A stretch of DNA of 64,000 bases from Pandoraea eparura (GTDB lineage Bacteria; Pseudomonadota; Gammaproteobacteria; Burkholderiales; Burkholderiaceae): assembly GCF_902459725.1 (NCBI RefSeq), contig NZ_CABPSH010000007.1, positions 1 through 64,000 of the forward strand. The letters are read 5' to 3'. The notes under the pieces are model-generated. The model was given only the letters and a program-made list of their open reading frames with translations. It was not told the origin of the DNA and did not search any database. Below are positions 46,120 to 56,224 of this stretch, piece by piece. Each line of letters opens with the position of its first letter. Position 1 is the first letter of the stretch. The translations under genes were made by a program, and so were the position numbers.

Positions 46120-46848
46120 ATGGCAAGTATCAATACGTCGAACGCCGGGACCTTGTCTCAGACGTTCCTCGATTCGATCAACGGCACGGCCAGCAGCAGC
46201 TCCAGCAGTTCGTCCGCGGGCGGCGCGAACGATTTGCAGAACAGCTTTCTGAAGTTGCTCGTCGCGCAGATGAACAATCAGGATCCGCTCAATCCGATGG
46301 ACAACTCGCAGGTGACCTCGCAGCTCGCGCAGATCAGCACGGTCTCGGGCATCACTCAGTTGAACACGACGCTCTCGTCGGTGACCTCGCAGCTCAATTC
46401 GACGCAAAGCCTGCAAGCCTCGGCGCTCGTGGGCAAGGGCGTGCTGATTCCGGGCAGCAGCGTCGGGGTGGGCAGCACCACGGCCACCGATGGCACGGTC
46501 ACGAAGACCGCCACCCCGTTCGGCTTCGAACTGCCGAGCGACGCCGACACGGTGACGATCCAGATCAAGGACAGCACGGGCAAGGTCATACGCACCGTCA
46601 ATGCGGGCGCGCTCGACGCCGGGGTGCAGGCGCTCACGTGGGACGCCAAGGACGACGCGGGCACCGCCGTGGCCGATGGCAAGTACACGGTCGCGGTGAG
46701 CGCTTCGGCCAACGGCAAGGCCGTGACGCCGACGCTGCTGTCGTACGCGCAGGTGCAAAGCGTGGTGGCCAGCACGACCGGCGCGCCGCTGCTCAATGTC
46801 GGCACGGGCTCGAACATCGCGCTCTCGGACGTCCGGGAAATCCTGTAA
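46120..46848 (+). CDS. flgD: Hook-cap (scaffold) protein FlgD
   Basis: FlgD caps the growing hook and is discarded afterwards. The 242-residue protein has the conserved N-terminal export/assembly region FLKLLVAQMNNQDPLNPMDN. A Ser-rich patch of about 20 residues precedes it. A C-terminal FLG/Ig-like region follows (VRTVNAGALDAGVQALTWD, here RTVNAG and LTWDAKDDAG). Confidence 0.95.
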   Translation: MASINTSNAGTLSQTFLDSINGTASSSSSSSSAGGANDLQNSFLKLLVAQMNNQDPLNPMDNSQVTSQLAQISTVSGITQLNTTLSSVTSQLNSTQSLQASALVGKGVLIPGSSVGVGSTTATDGTVTKTATPFGFELPSDADTVTIQIKDSTGKVIRTVNAGALDAGVQALTWDAKDDAGTAVADGKYTVAVSASANGKAVTPTLLSYAQVQSVVASTTGAPLLNVGTGSNIALSDVREIL

Positions 46849-46936
46849 CCGATCGTATCGCCCCCATACGGCGTAAGCCTTTAACCGTTTTCATCGCGAC
46901 AGACGTCGTCGACCACCGAATTTCAGGAGTATCCAC

Positions 46937-48193
46937 ATGGCCTTTTCGACCGGACTGAGCGGCCTGAACGCCGCCTCCAAGGACCTGGACGTCATCGGCA
47001 ACAACGTTGCCAACGCCGCCACCGTCGGCTTCAAACAGGGTGAGGCGCAATTCGCCGACATCTACGCCAACTCGCTGTATGGCGCCGGCAACAACACGGT
47101 GGGGATCGGCACGCGCGTGGCGGGCATCGCCCAGCAGTTCACCCAGGGTGACATTACGGTGACGAATCGTCAGCTCGATCTGGCGGTGTCGGGCAACGGC
47201 TTCTTCCGCGTGTCGAACAACGGCGCCATTTCCTACACGCGCAACGGTCAGTTCTCGCTCGACAAGAACGGCTATATCGTCGACAACAACGGCGATCGCC
47301 TGACCGGCTACCTGGCCGGCCCGACCGGCATCATCAACAGCGTCTCGCCGGTCGATCTGCAGATCCCGACGGGTGACCTGGCGCCGACGGCGACGTCCAA
47401 GATCACGGGGCAGTTCAACCTCGACTCGCGCAGCGCGGTCAACACGACGCCGTTCTCGATCACCGACCCGAACTCATACACGAATGCCACGTCGCTCAAG
47501 GTCTACGACTCGCTGGGCAATTCGCACGACGTGAACCTGTATTTCGTGAAGTCGAGCGTGAACGCCGTGACCAACAACGCCACATGGACGGTGTACGCGT
47601 CGACCGACGGCACGACCCAGGTCGGCGCGGGCCCGATCGGCACACTGACGTTCAACTCGGCCGGCAGCCTCGTGTCGCAGACCGACTCGACCGGCGCCGC
47701 CGTGACGGGGCCGATCACGCTGCCCACGATCAATTACGGCAACGGCGCATCGACGGCCAGCATGACGCTCGACATGACGGGCACCACGCAGTACGGCAAC
47801 ACCTACACGCCGAACAACCTGACGCAGAACGGCTACACGTCGGGCCGCCTGACCGGCTTCACGTTCAGCGCCGACGGCACGATCGTCGGCACGTACTCGA
47901 ACACTCAGTCGATGTCGCTGGGCCAGGTGGCGTTGGCGAACTTCAACAACGTGCAGGGCCTGATTCCGCAGGGCAACAACCTGTGGCAAGAATCGGCCGC
48001 CTCGGGCATTCCGATCGTTGGCGTGCCGGGCGGAACGAACCTCGGCAAGCTGCAGGCGGGCGCTGTCGAAGCCTCGAACGTCGATCTGACGGCAGAACTG
48101 GTCCACATGATCACCGCGCAGCGCAACTACCAGGCCAACGCGCAGACGATCAAGACGGAAGACCAGTTGATGCAGACGATGGTCAACCTGTAA
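46937..48193 (+). CDS. flgE: Flagellar hook protein FlgE
   Basis: FlgE polymerises into the hook, the universal joint. The 418-residue protein has the N-terminal signature LSGLNAASKDLDVIGNNVAN and the motif VTNRQLDLAVSGNGFFRVS. The C-terminal coiled-coil region is ELVHMITAQRNYQANAQTI. It has one of the two largest gaps in the operon upstream (88 bp) with an AGGAG before the ATG, as suits a protein made in high copy. Confidence 0.96.
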   Translation: MAFSTGLSGLNAASKDLDVIGNNVANAATVGFKQGEAQFADIYANSLYGAGNNTVGIGTRVAGIAQQFTQGDITVTNRQLDLAVSGNGFFRVSNNGAISYTRNGQFSLDKNGYIVDNNGDRLTGYLAGPTGIINSVSPVDLQIPTGDLAPTATSKITGQFNLDSRSAVNTTPFSITDPNSYTNATSLKVYDSLGNSHDVNLYFVKSSVNAVTNNATWTVYASTDGTTQVGAGPIGTLTFNSAGSLVSQTDSTGAAVTGPITLPTINYGNGASTASMTLDMTGTTQYGNTYTPNNLTQNGYTSGRLTGFTFSADGTIVGTYSNTQSMSLGQVALANFNNVQGLIPQGNNLWQESAASGIPIVGVPGGTNLGKLQAGAVEASNVDLTAELVHMITAQRNYQANAQTIKTEDQLMQTMVNL

Positions 48194-48234
48194 GGCGGGT
48201 CCGCTGAGATGCATAACTTGCTCGGAGGCCGTCG

Positions 48235-48978
48235 ATGGATCGCATGATCTATATCGCCATGACTGGCGCGAAGCAGGCGATGGAACAGCAGTCGACCACC
48301 GCGAACAATCTCGCGAACGTCTCGACGCCGGGCTTTCGCGCCCAGCTCGCGGCGTTTCGCCAGGCGCCGGTGCGTGCGGCAGACGGCACGACCGGCACGC
48401 GCACGTTCGTCGCCACGTCCACGCCCGGCACCGATTTCACGCCCGGCGCGATGCAGCAGACGGGCCGCCCCCTCGACGTGGCCATCCAGGGGCAGGGCTG
48501 GCTCGCCGTGCGCGATGCGCAGGGCCGCGAAGCCTACACGCGCGGCGGCAATCTCGAGATGACGGCCGACGGCCAGCTCACGCTGCATGGGCTGCCGGTG
48601 ATGACCGACGCCGGGCCGGCCGCCGTGCCGCCGGGGGCTGCGGTGAGCATCGGCACCGACGGCACGATCTCGGCGCTGGGGCAGGGCGATCCGCCCAACT
48701 CCATTGCCGTGATGGGCCAACTGAAGCTGGTCAATCCGCCGGAGAACAACCTGGTGCGCGGCGACGACGGTCTGTTCCGCACGGCGAACAACGCGCCGGC
48801 GCAGGTCGATCCGAACGTCGTCGTCGTGGCTGGGGCCATCGAGAACAGCAACGTCAATCCGGTCACCGGGCTGGTGAACATGATCTCGCAGTCGCGGGCC
48901 TTCGAGATGCAGATGAAGATGCTGCAGACGGCCGATACCAACGAACAATCCGCCAACCAGTTGCTGAACTTCAGCTAA
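48235..48978 (+). CDS. flgF: Flagellar basal-body rod protein FlgF
   Basis: FlgF is a proximal rod subunit. The 247-residue protein has the start [20 protein letters not shown] (after Met-Asp-Arg) and the rod motif [16 protein letters not shown]. The [16 protein letters not shown] signature and a C-terminal [15 protein letters not shown] region follow. GGAGG precedes the ATG. Confidence 0.95.
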   Translation: MDRMIYIAMTGAKQAMEQQSTTANNLANVSTPGFRAQLAAFRQAPVRAADGTTGTRTFVATSTPGTDFTPGAMQQTGRPLDVAIQGQGWLAVRDAQGREAYTRGGNLEMTADGQLTLHGLPVMTDAGPAAVPPGAAVSIGTDGTISALGQGDPPNSIAVMGQLKLVNPPENNLVRGDDGLFRTANNAPAQVDPNVVVVAGAIENSNVNPVTGLVNMISQSRAFEMQMKMLQTADTNEQSANQLLNFS

Positions 48979-49045
48979 CGGCCGTGTGGCCCGCCGGACC
49001 CGAGGGGATCCGCGCGCCGCGACCGTACACGGGGAGAACCACCAC

Positions 49046-49828
49046 ATGATCCGTTCGCTCTACATCGCTGCTACCGGCATGAACGCCCAGCAGACGAACA
49101 TGGACGTGATTTCGAACAACCTCGCCAACACCAGCACGAACGGCTTCAAGAAGGGCCGCGCGGTGTTCGAGGATCTGCTGTACCAGACACTGCGCCAGCC
49201 CGGCGCGCAATCGTCGCAGCAAACGTTGCTGCCCTCGGGCCTGCAACTGGGCACCGGTGTGCGCCCGGCGGCGACCGAGCGCATCTTCACGCAAGGCAAC
49301 CTGACGCAGACGAGCAACGCCAAGGACGTGGCCATCAACGGCGACGGCTTCTTCCAGGTGCTCATGCCGGACGGCTCGACCGCCTACACGCGCGACGGCT
49401 CGTTCCAGGTCGACAACAATGGCCAGCTCGTGACGGCGTCGGGCTATCCGGTGCAGCCGGCGATCACGATTCCGGCGAACGCGCTCTCGCTGACCATTGC
49501 CCGCGACGGCACGGTCTCGGTCACGCAGCCGGGCAATACGGCCAACGTGCAGATCGGCACGTTCCAGCTCGCCACGTTCATCAACAACGCCGGCCTGCAA
49601 AGCCTGGGTGAGAACCTGTACGCGGAGACGGCTGCCTCGGGCGCGCCGAACGTGGCGCAGCCGGGCACCAACGGGGCGGGCGTGCTCAATCAGAACTACG
49701 TCGAAACGTCGAACGTGAACGTGGTCGAAGAGCTGGTGAACATGATTCAGGCGCAGCGCGCCTACGAAATCAATTCGAAGGCGGTCACGGCATCCGACCA
49801 GATGCTGCAGCGCCTGACGCAGATGTAA
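49046..49828 (+). CDS. flgG: Flagellar distal rod protein FlgG
   Basis: FlgG forms the distal rod. The ATG at 49046, with GGGGAGAA upstream, gives 260 residues, exactly the E. coli length. The signatures [40 protein letters not shown] and the C-terminal [20 protein letters not shown] are present. An in-frame extension back to 48986 lacks similarity. Confidence 0.97.
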   Translation: MIRSLYIAATGMNAQQTNMDVISNNLANTSTNGFKKGRAVFEDLLYQTLRQPGAQSSQQTLLPSGLQLGTGVRPAATERIFTQGNLTQTSNAKDVAINGDGFFQVLMPDGSTAYTRDGSFQVDNNGQLVTASGYPVQPAITIPANALSLTIARDGTVSVTQPGNTANVQIGTFQLATFINNAGLQSLGENLYAETAASGAPNVAQPGTNGAGVLNQNYVETSNVNVVEELVNMIQAQRAYEINSKAVTASDQMLQRLTQM

Positions 49829-49858
49829 GCGGCGTTGCGCCGCGATTCGCTCCAGAAA

Positions 49859-50602
49859 ATGAACGTTGAAATGTCCGCTCAAACGACCGCCGCGACCGTG
49901 AAGTCCGCGAGGCCTCGTACTGCAGGGCTCGCGCGGTGCCTGACGCTGGCGGCCGCGGCCGCGCTGAGCGGTCTGGCGGGCTGCGCCTACATCCCGCAGG
50001 AGCCGGTCGTGAACGGGCCGACGACTACGCGGCCGCCGCCCCCGCCGGTGGCGGCCGACCCGGAAGGCTCGATCTACCGCCCGCTCTACTCGAACCGTCC
50101 GTTGTTCGAAGACCGACGGCCACGCAACGTTGGCGACATCCTCACGATCGTCATCAACGAAAACACCGCGGCCAGCAAGAACTCGGCGGCCAACACCACC
50201 CGGGCGGGCAGCGGCACGCTGACGCTGAACCAGACGCCGGGCGTGATCGGCGGTGTGCTCAACAACCAGGGTCTGGATATGAGTGGCGGCAACAAGTTTG
50301 ACGCCAAGGGCGCGGCCAATGCGAACAACGTGTTCTCGGGCCAGATCACCGTGACCGTGATGGAAGTGCTCTCGAACGGCAACCTCGCGGTGGCCGGCGA
50401 GAAGCAGATCGCCATCAACCAGGGCACGGAATACATCAAGTTCTCGGGCGTGGTCAGCCCGCAGACGATCTCGGGCGCGAATACCGTGCCTTCGACGCAG
50501 GTGGCCGATGCGCGCATCGAATACCGTGGCAAGGGCTACATCAACGAAGCCGAAACCATGGGCTGGCTGCAGCGCTTCTTCCTTAATATTTCGCCATTCT
50601 GA
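49859..50602 (+). CDS. flgH: Flagellar L-ring lipoprotein FlgH
   Basis: FlgH forms the L ring in the outer membrane. The ATG at 49859 gives 247 residues; a nearby ATG at 49871 is possible. The lipobox LAGC puts the lipidated cysteine at residue 42, after an unusually long n-region. A Pro-rich linker follows, then the ring domain ([19 protein letters not shown]) and the C-terminal [15 protein letters not shown]. Its stop overlaps the flgI ATG. Confidence 0.94.
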   Translation: MNVEMSAQTTAATVKSARPRTAGLARCLTLAAAAALSGLAGCAYIPQEPVVNGPTTTRPPPPPVAADPEGSIYRPLYSNRPLFEDRRPRNVGDILTIVINENTAASKNSAANTTRAGSGTLTLNQTPGVIGGVLNNQGLDMSGGNKFDAKGAANANNVFSGQITVTVMEVLSNGNLAVAGEKQIAINQGTEYIKFSGVVSPQTISGANTVPSTQVADARIEYRGKGYINEAETMGWLQRFFLNISPF

Positions 50603-51780
50603 TGTCGATCATGCCGTCCCCGTCGCGCCGCGCGCCGTCCTTGCGTCACCTTCGCCAGGGCCTTCACCGCTTCGTCACCACGCTGGCCGTGGCAGGCGCG
50701 GCCGCAGCGATGCTGCTGACGCCGGGCGTGGCTCGCGCCGAACGTCTCAAGGAACTGGCGTCGATTCAGGGCGTGCGCGACAACCAGTTGATCGGCTACG
50801 GCCTGGTCGCGGGCCTCGACAATTCAGGCGACCAGACCACGCAGACGCCGTTTACCGTGCAGAGCATGACCAACATGCTCTCGCAGTTGGGCATTACTGT
50901 CGCGCCCGGCACCAACATGCAGTTGAAGAACGTGGCCGCCGTGATGGTGACGGCCACGCTGCCGGCCTTTACGCGACCCGGTCAGGCCATCGATGTGGTG
51001 GTCTCCTCGATGGGCAATGCCAAGAGCCTGCGTGGCGGCACCTTGCTCATGACCCCGCTCAAGGGGCCAGATGGCCAGGTCTATGCGCTGGCGCAGGGCA
51101 ACCTGCTCGTGGGCGGCGCGGGCGCGTCGGCCAACGGCTCGAGCGTGACGGTCAATCAATTGGCCTCGGGGCGGATTCCGAGCGGCGCCATTGTCGAGCG
51201 CGCCGTGCCGACCGCGATGGGCGGTCAACAGGGCACGGTGCAGATGGAGCTGAACGTGACCGATTTCTCGACCGCGCAGCGGGTGGTCGATGCCGTGAAC
51301 CGCCGTTTCGGTTACGGCACCGCGCAGGCGCTGGACGGCCGCGTGATCGTGCTGCGTACGCCGAGCGATCCCTCGGGCCGTGTGCAGTTCCTCGCCCAGC
51401 TCGAAAGTGTGGAAGTGCGCCCCGACAACTCGGCCGCACGCGTCATCATCAACGCGCGCACGGGGTCGGTCGTGATGAACCAGAACGTCACGATCCAGCA
51501 ATGCGCGGTGGCCCATGGCAATCTGTCGGTCGTCATCGACACGCAGAACAATGTGAGCCAGCCCGCACCGTTCTCGGGCGGTCAGACGGTGGTGGCGCCG
51601 AATTCGCAAATCTCCGTCCAACAGGAGAACAACGCGCTGAGGATGCTCAAGGCTGGCGCGAACCTGGCCGACGTCGTCAAGGCGCTCAACTCGCTCGGCG
51701 CAACCCCGGCCGACCTGATGTCGATTCTGCAGGCCATGAAGGCTGCGGGCGCGCTGCGCGCCGATCTGGAGATCATCTGA
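50602..51780 (+). CDS. flgI: Flagellar P-ring protein FlgI
   Basis: FlgI forms the P ring around the rod in the peptidoglycan layer. The 392-residue protein has a signal peptide ending at VARA. The mature start is [40 protein letters not shown] and the C-terminal [20 protein letters not shown] are conserved. A second ATG at 50611 is an alternative start. Confidence 0.96.
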   Translation: MSIMPSPSRRAPSLRHLRQGLHRFVTTLAVAGAAAAMLLTPGVARAERLKELASIQGVRDNQLIGYGLVAGLDNSGDQTTQTPFTVQSMTNMLSQLGITVAPGTNMQLKNVAAVMVTATLPAFTRPGQAIDVVVSSMGNAKSLRGGTLLMTPLKGPDGQVYALAQGNLLVGGAGASANGSSVTVNQLASGRIPSGAIVERAVPTAMGGQQGTVQMELNVTDFSTAQRVVDAVNRRFGYGTAQALDGRVIVLRTPSDPSGRVQFLAQLESVEVRPDNSAARVIINARTGSVVMNQNVTIQQCAVAHGNLSVVIDTQNNVSQPAPFSGGQTVVAPNSQISVQQENNALRMLKAGANLADVVKALNSLGATPADLMSILQAMKAAGALRADLEII

Positions 51781-51781
51781 T

Positions 51782-52666
51782 ATGGCCGACGGCTCACGAA
51801 TCACCGGCGCGGGCAAGCCCCTGCCCGACCTGACGCAACGCGCGACCTACGACATGCAGGGCCTCTCGGCCTTGCGCGCGGCGGCTCACCAGCAGACACC
51901 GCAGGCCACGCAGCAGGCGGCCAAGCAGTTCGAGGCTGTCTTCACGCAGATGATGATGAAGAGCATGCGCGACGCCACGATGTCCGGCGGCCTGCTCGGC
52001 AGCGATCAGGAAAAGATGTTCAACGGCATGCTCGACGACCAGCTCGCGCAGCAGCTCACGTCGAACAAGGGCATCGGTCTGGCCGACATGATGCTCAAGC
52101 AGCTCGCCCGGACCGGCACCACGCTGCCGCCAGCGGCGATGGGGCGCCAGCAACCGTTGCAGGGCCGCGCGTACAACGCCGCAGATGCCATCGGCGTTGC
52201 CGAAGGGGCTCCGGCTGCCGCCGGCGATTTCGTCGAGCGCATGGCCACGGCCGCCCAGAACGCCAGTGCCAGCAGCGGCATTCCGGCGCGCTTCATGCTC
52301 AGTCAGGCGGCGCTCGAATCCGGCTGGGGCAAGCGCGAAATCCGTCGCGCCGACGGCAGCACGAGCTATAACGTCTTCGGCATCAAGGCGGGCAAGCAAT
52401 GGACCGGGCCGACGGTGGAGGTCGCCACGACCGAGTATGTACACGGCCAGCCGCGCAAGGTGATGGCCAAGTTCCGTGCCTACCGCTCCTACGACGAGGC
52501 GTTCGCCGACTACGCGAACCTGATTTCGAACAATCCGCGTTACGCGTCGGTCGTGGCGAGCGCCAACGACGCCGCGAGCTTTGCCACCAATCTCCAGCGC
52601 GCCGGCTATGCGACCGATCCGCAGTACGCCAGCAAGCTGATGAAGATCATGAAGCACTTTGCCTGA
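51782..52666 (+). CDS. flgJ: Rod-specific peptidoglycan hydrolase FlgJ
   Basis: FlgJ caps the rod and opens the cell wall. The 294-residue protein has the N-terminal rod-cap domain (AAKQFEAVFTQMMMKSMRDA). The C-terminal glucosaminidase domain (about 155-290) has the catalytic glutamate in LSQAALESGWGKREI and the tract YNVFGIKAGKQW. Both halves are present, the dual-domain form typical of beta- and gammaproteobacteria. Confidence 0.95.
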   Translation: MADGSRITGAGKPLPDLTQRATYDMQGLSALRAAAHQQTPQATQQAAKQFEAVFTQMMMKSMRDATMSGGLLGSDQEKMFNGMLDDQLAQQLTSNKGIGLADMMLKQLARTGTTLPPAAMGRQQPLQGRAYNAADAIGVAEGAPAAAGDFVERMATAAQNASASSGIPARFMLSQAALESGWGKREIRRADGSTSYNVFGIKAGKQWTGPTVEVATTEYVHGQPRKVMAKFRAYRSYDEAFADYANLISNNPRYASVVASANDAASFATNLQRAGYATDPQYASKLMKIMKHFA

Positions 52667-52811
52667 CCGGCGCGAGCGCCGACACGACCGCTTCGGGCGT
52701 TTCGGGCGCTTCGGCCTCAATTTTGCCGGCAGGCTGCCGTAAACACATCGGTAACGGTGCGCGAGCGGGCTTTCCGCCGTGGGGCGCACCCAATATTCAA
52801 GCCGCGAGATC

Positions 52812-54800
52812 ATGAGCCTAATCAATATTGGCATGAGCGGGCTGAACGCCTCCCAGTTCGCCCTGAACACCACTGGCAACAACATCTCCAATTCGGGGAC
52901 GGCCGGTTACAACCGCCAGGTTGTCGACTACACCCAGGCGGACAGCCAGTTCGCCGGCGTGGGCTACATTGGCCAGGGCGTGTTGGTGAGCGACGTGTCG
53001 CGTGTGTACGACCAATTCCTGTCGAATCAGGTCAATCAGGCGCAGACGCAGTACAGCCAGCTCAATACCTACTACCAGCAGATCTCGCAGATCAACAACG
53101 CGCTGGGCAGCTCCACGACCGGCCTGTCGGCCTCGATGTCCACGTTCTTCACGAACCTGCAGACGATCGTGACCGCGCCGAACAACTCGGCGACCCGGGC
53201 GACGGTGATTTCGTCGGCGCAGACGCTCACGAGCATGTTCCAGTCGCTCTCGGGCACGCTGTCCTCGCTGCGCACCAGCGTGAACGGCAACATCACCCAG
53301 GCGACCACGCAGATCAACACGTACGCCAAGCAGATCGCCAGCCTCAACGACGCGATCCTGCAGGCGCAGGGCAACGGCACCAACACGATGCCGAACGACC
53401 TGCTCGACCAGCGCGATCAGGCCGTCGCAAGCCTGAACGCCATCGTGCAGACGAACGTCGTCAAGGACAGCAACGGGTCGTACAACGTCTTCGTCGGCAA
53501 CGGCCAGTCGCTGGTGATGGGCAATTCCGCCTATCAGATGACGACCGTGCCCTCGACGAGCGACCCGTCGCAATTGACCGTGGCCTACGTCGCTGGCAAT
53601 GGCACCAAGGTTGCCATTCCGGAGTCGTCAATCACTGGCGGCTCGCTCGCCGGCCTGTTGTCGTTCCGCAGCGGCGCGCTCACGCAGGCGCAGAACTCGC
53701 TCGGCCAGATCGCCCTGTCGCTGGCCGGCACGTTCAACGCGCAGAACCAGCTGGGGATGGATCTCTACGGTCAGATGGGCGGCAACTTCTTCACGGTGCC
53801 CAATCCGACGATCATCGCGAGCACCGGCAATTCGAACGCGGCCACGCTCAACGCCAGCATCACCGACGCCTCGAAGGTGACCGCAAGCGACTACGCGTTG
53901 AGTTTCGACGGCACCACCTATACGCTCACGCGCCAGACCGATGGCGCCAAGTGGACGGCGGGGGCGCCGGCTGTGCCGGGCACCCCGCTGAACTTACAGG
54001 ATGCCGGTGGCACGGCATTCGGCGACGGGTTTTCGGTCACCCCCGGCGGCATGGTCGCCGGCGACAGCTTCGCGATCCAGCCCACGCGCAACGCCGCCCA
54101 GAACATCGGCGTGGCGATCACCGATCCGGGCAAGATCGCGCTGGCGGCACCGATCATCGCCTCGACCGGCACCACCAATAGCGGCTCGCTCAAGGTGGAT
54201 CAGGGCAGTGTGGACGCCAGCTATCTGTCGAACGTGCTGAGCGCACCGGTCAACTTCACCTTCAGCAAGGACGCCGTGACCGGCGCACTGACGCTCGTGG
54301 CCCCGTCGCCGATGACTGTCACGGTCAACGGTGTGACGACCTCGTACGCCGCGGGGGCTACCGTGCCGTACAACGCCGCCACGGGGGCGAAGATCACCAT
54401 GAGCGGCATGACCGTCAACCTGAGCGGCACGCCGGCCAATGGCGACACGTTCACGATCTCGCCGAACACGTCCGGCGCGGTGACCGACAACCGCAACGGT
54501 CTGGCGCTGTCGGCCTTGCAGAACGACACGACCAAGGTCGGCGGCACGCAGAGCTATGCAACCGCCTACGCGAACCTGGTCTCGTTTGTCGGCTCGACCA
54601 CGAATACGTACAAGTCGACCAGCGCGGCGCAGCAAACGCTGCTGCAACAGACGCAGACGGCACAGCAGTCCAATTCTGGCGTGAACCTCGACGAAGAAGC
54701 GGCGAACCTGATCAAGTACCAGCAGCTCTATCAGGCCAATTCGAAGGTCATTCAGACCGCATCGACGTTGTTCAGCACCATTCTCCAGATCGTCAATTAA
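52812..54800 (+). CDS. flgK: Hook-filament junction protein 1, FlgK
   Basis: FlgK joins hook and filament. The ATG at 52812 gives 662 residues. The N-terminal rod-like signature (SLINIGMSGLNASQFALNTT, NNISNSGTAGYNRQVVDY) and C-terminal NLDEEAANLIKYQQLYQANS are conserved. The middle holds two beta modules of the form ...GDSFAIQP (about 420-432) and ...GDTFTISP (about 545-552), a module also found once in FlgL. A 145-bp gap to flgJ separates it from the rod genes. Confidence 0.95.
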   Translation: MSLINIGMSGLNASQFALNTTGNNISNSGTAGYNRQVVDYTQADSQFAGVGYIGQGVLVSDVSRVYDQFLSNQVNQAQTQYSQLNTYYQQISQINNALGSSTTGLSASMSTFFTNLQTIVTAPNNSATRATVISSAQTLTSMFQSLSGTLSSLRTSVNGNITQATTQINTYAKQIASLNDAILQAQGNGTNTMPNDLLDQRDQAVASLNAIVQTNVVKDSNGSYNVFVGNGQSLVMGNSAYQMTTVPSTSDPSQLTVAYVAGNGTKVAIPESSITGGSLAGLLSFRSGALTQAQNSLGQIALSLAGTFNAQNQLGMDLYGQMGGNFFTVPNPTIIASTGNSNAATLNASITDASKVTASDYALSFDGTTYTLTRQTDGAKWTAGAPAVPGTPLNLQDAGGTAFGDGFSVTPGGMVAGDSFAIQPTRNAAQNIGVAITDPGKIALAAPIIASTGTTNSGSLKVDQGSVDASYLSNVLSAPVNFTFSKDAVTGALTLVAPSPMTVTVNGVTTSYAAGATVPYNAATGAKITMSGMTVNLSGTPANGDTFTISPNTSGAVTDNRNGLALSALQNDTTKVGGTQSYATAYANLVSFVGSTTNTYKSTSAAQQTLLQQTQTAQQSNSGVNLDEEAANLIKYQQLYQANSKVIQTASTLFSTILQIVN

Positions 54801-54816
54801 GCGCAGGGGCATCGCG

Positions 54817-56052
54817 ATGCGGATCAGTACCAGCATGATTTACGATCAGGGGATGCGCTCGATGAGCCAGAACACCTCCGATCTGCTCAACGTTCAGGCG
54901 CAACTCTCGTCGGGCAAGCGTGTGACCACGCCGAGCGACGACCCGATTGCCTCGGCGCAGGCGGTGGCCGTGTCGCAGGACAACGATATGAACACGCAGT
55001 ACGCGTCGAACCGGCAGGCCGCGACGACCCAGTTGCAGCTCGAGGACTCGACCTTCGGCAACGTCATCAACGCATTGCAGCACGTGATGTCGCAGGTCGT
55101 GTCGGCGGGCGATGCCTCGCTCAACGACAACGACCGCGCGACCATCGCGACCGATCTGCAATCGAGCTTCCAGCAATTGCTCTCGCTGGCGAATACGACC
55201 GATGCCAACGGCCAGTACCTGTTCTCGGGCTACAAGGGCAATACGGCGGCGTACATGGCGTCGGCCACGGGAGCGTCGTACACCGGCGACTCGGGCGTGC
55301 GTTACGTGCAGGTGAGCCCGAATCGGCAAGTTGCGATCAACGATGTCGGCTCGAGCGTCTTCGAAGGCGTGCAGACCGGTACGTCGGGCACGCTCATCAG
55401 CGGCAACGCCGCCAATCAGGGCACCGCGACGTACTCCACCGTCTCCACGACCAACGTGGCGGCGGCGGGCGCGGACCATCAGTACCAGATCAGCTTCGCG
55501 ATCGACAACACGACCACGCCGCCCACGACCAACTACACGGTCAAGGATCAGACGGACACGACCGTGCCGGACGTGACGGGCGTCTACACCGCCGGCCAGC
55601 CGATCTCGTTCGGCGGCAAGGCGGTCACATTCTCGGGTGCACCGGCCACGGGCGACACCTATACCGTGCAGCCGGCCGCCACTGGCAGCACGAACATGTT
55701 CGACAATCTGCAGTCGCTGATCAACACGCTCAAGACGCCGATCAGCAGCACGAACGGCACGGGCCAGGCGAACCTGGACAACGCGCTGACGACGTTCGGC
55801 CAGATGTTCAGCAACACCTACGACAACGTCACGACGATCCGCACGACCACGGGCTCTCGCATGAACGAACTCTCGGCGCTCAACAACGTCGGCGACACCA
55901 ATTCGCTGAACTACCAGTCACAGTTGGGCGATCTGCTCGACGTGGACTGGAACTCGTCGGTGACCAAGTTCTCGCAGTTGCAGGCCGCGTTGCAGGCGTC
56001 GCAGCAGAGCTTCCTGCAGACGCAGAAGCTGTCGCTGTTCAGTCTGCTCTGA
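54817..56052 (+). CDS. flgL: Hook-filament junction protein 3, FlgL
   Basis: FlgL is the second junction protein, related to flagellin. The 411-residue protein has the N-terminal flagellin-like helix (RISTSMIYDQGMRSMSQNTS, QLSSGKRVTTPSDDPIAS). A central insert carries the module GGKAVTFSGAPATGDTYTVQ shared with FlgK. The C-terminal helix ends the protein. It is the last gene of the operon and is followed by a strong terminator. Confidence 0.95.
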   Translation: MRISTSMIYDQGMRSMSQNTSDLLNVQAQLSSGKRVTTPSDDPIASAQAVAVSQDNDMNTQYASNRQAATTQLQLEDSTFGNVINALQHVMSQVVSAGDASLNDNDRATIATDLQSSFQQLLSLANTTDANGQYLFSGYKGNTAAYMASATGASYTGDSGVRYVQVSPNRQVAINDVGSSVFEGVQTGTSGTLISGNAANQGTATYSTVSTTNVAAAGADHQYQISFAIDNTTTPPTTNYTVKDQTDTTVPDVTGVYTAGQPISFGGKAVTFSGAPATGDTYTVQPAATGSTNMFDNLQSLINTLKTPISSTNGTGQANLDNALTTFGQMFSNTYDNVTTIRTTTGSRMNELSALNNVGDTNSLNYQSQLGDLLDVDWNSSVTKFSQLQAALQASQQSFLQTQKLSLFSLL

Positions 56053-56117
56053 CGACCGGATGCGCGGGACAAGGCAGGACCGCACAAAAGACAATGGGCC
56101 GCCCGGGATTTGAACTG

Positions 56118-56159
56118 ACCCCCAAGCGTTGGACATAAATCCAACCCTTGGGGGTTTTT
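56118..56159 (+). terminator. Rho-independent terminator after flgL
   Basis: ACCCCCAAG pairs with CTTGGGGGT, then after one C-C mismatch GTTGGA pairs with TCCAAC around a CATAAA loop; TTTTT follows. It ends the flgB-flgL operon before the convergent fliR. Confidence 0.92.
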
Positions 56160-56224
56160 CATGACGAAGTACGACGAGGCATTCAAGCACGGCTTGGTGC
56201 GATCGTGGCGAGCGCCGTGGGGGT

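Noticed and set aside
52740-52766. Sigma-28 promoter before flgK
   Set aside because: TAAA is present, but the sequence at -10 spacing (GCGCGAGC) does not match GCCGATAA or the local GCCGTTAA.
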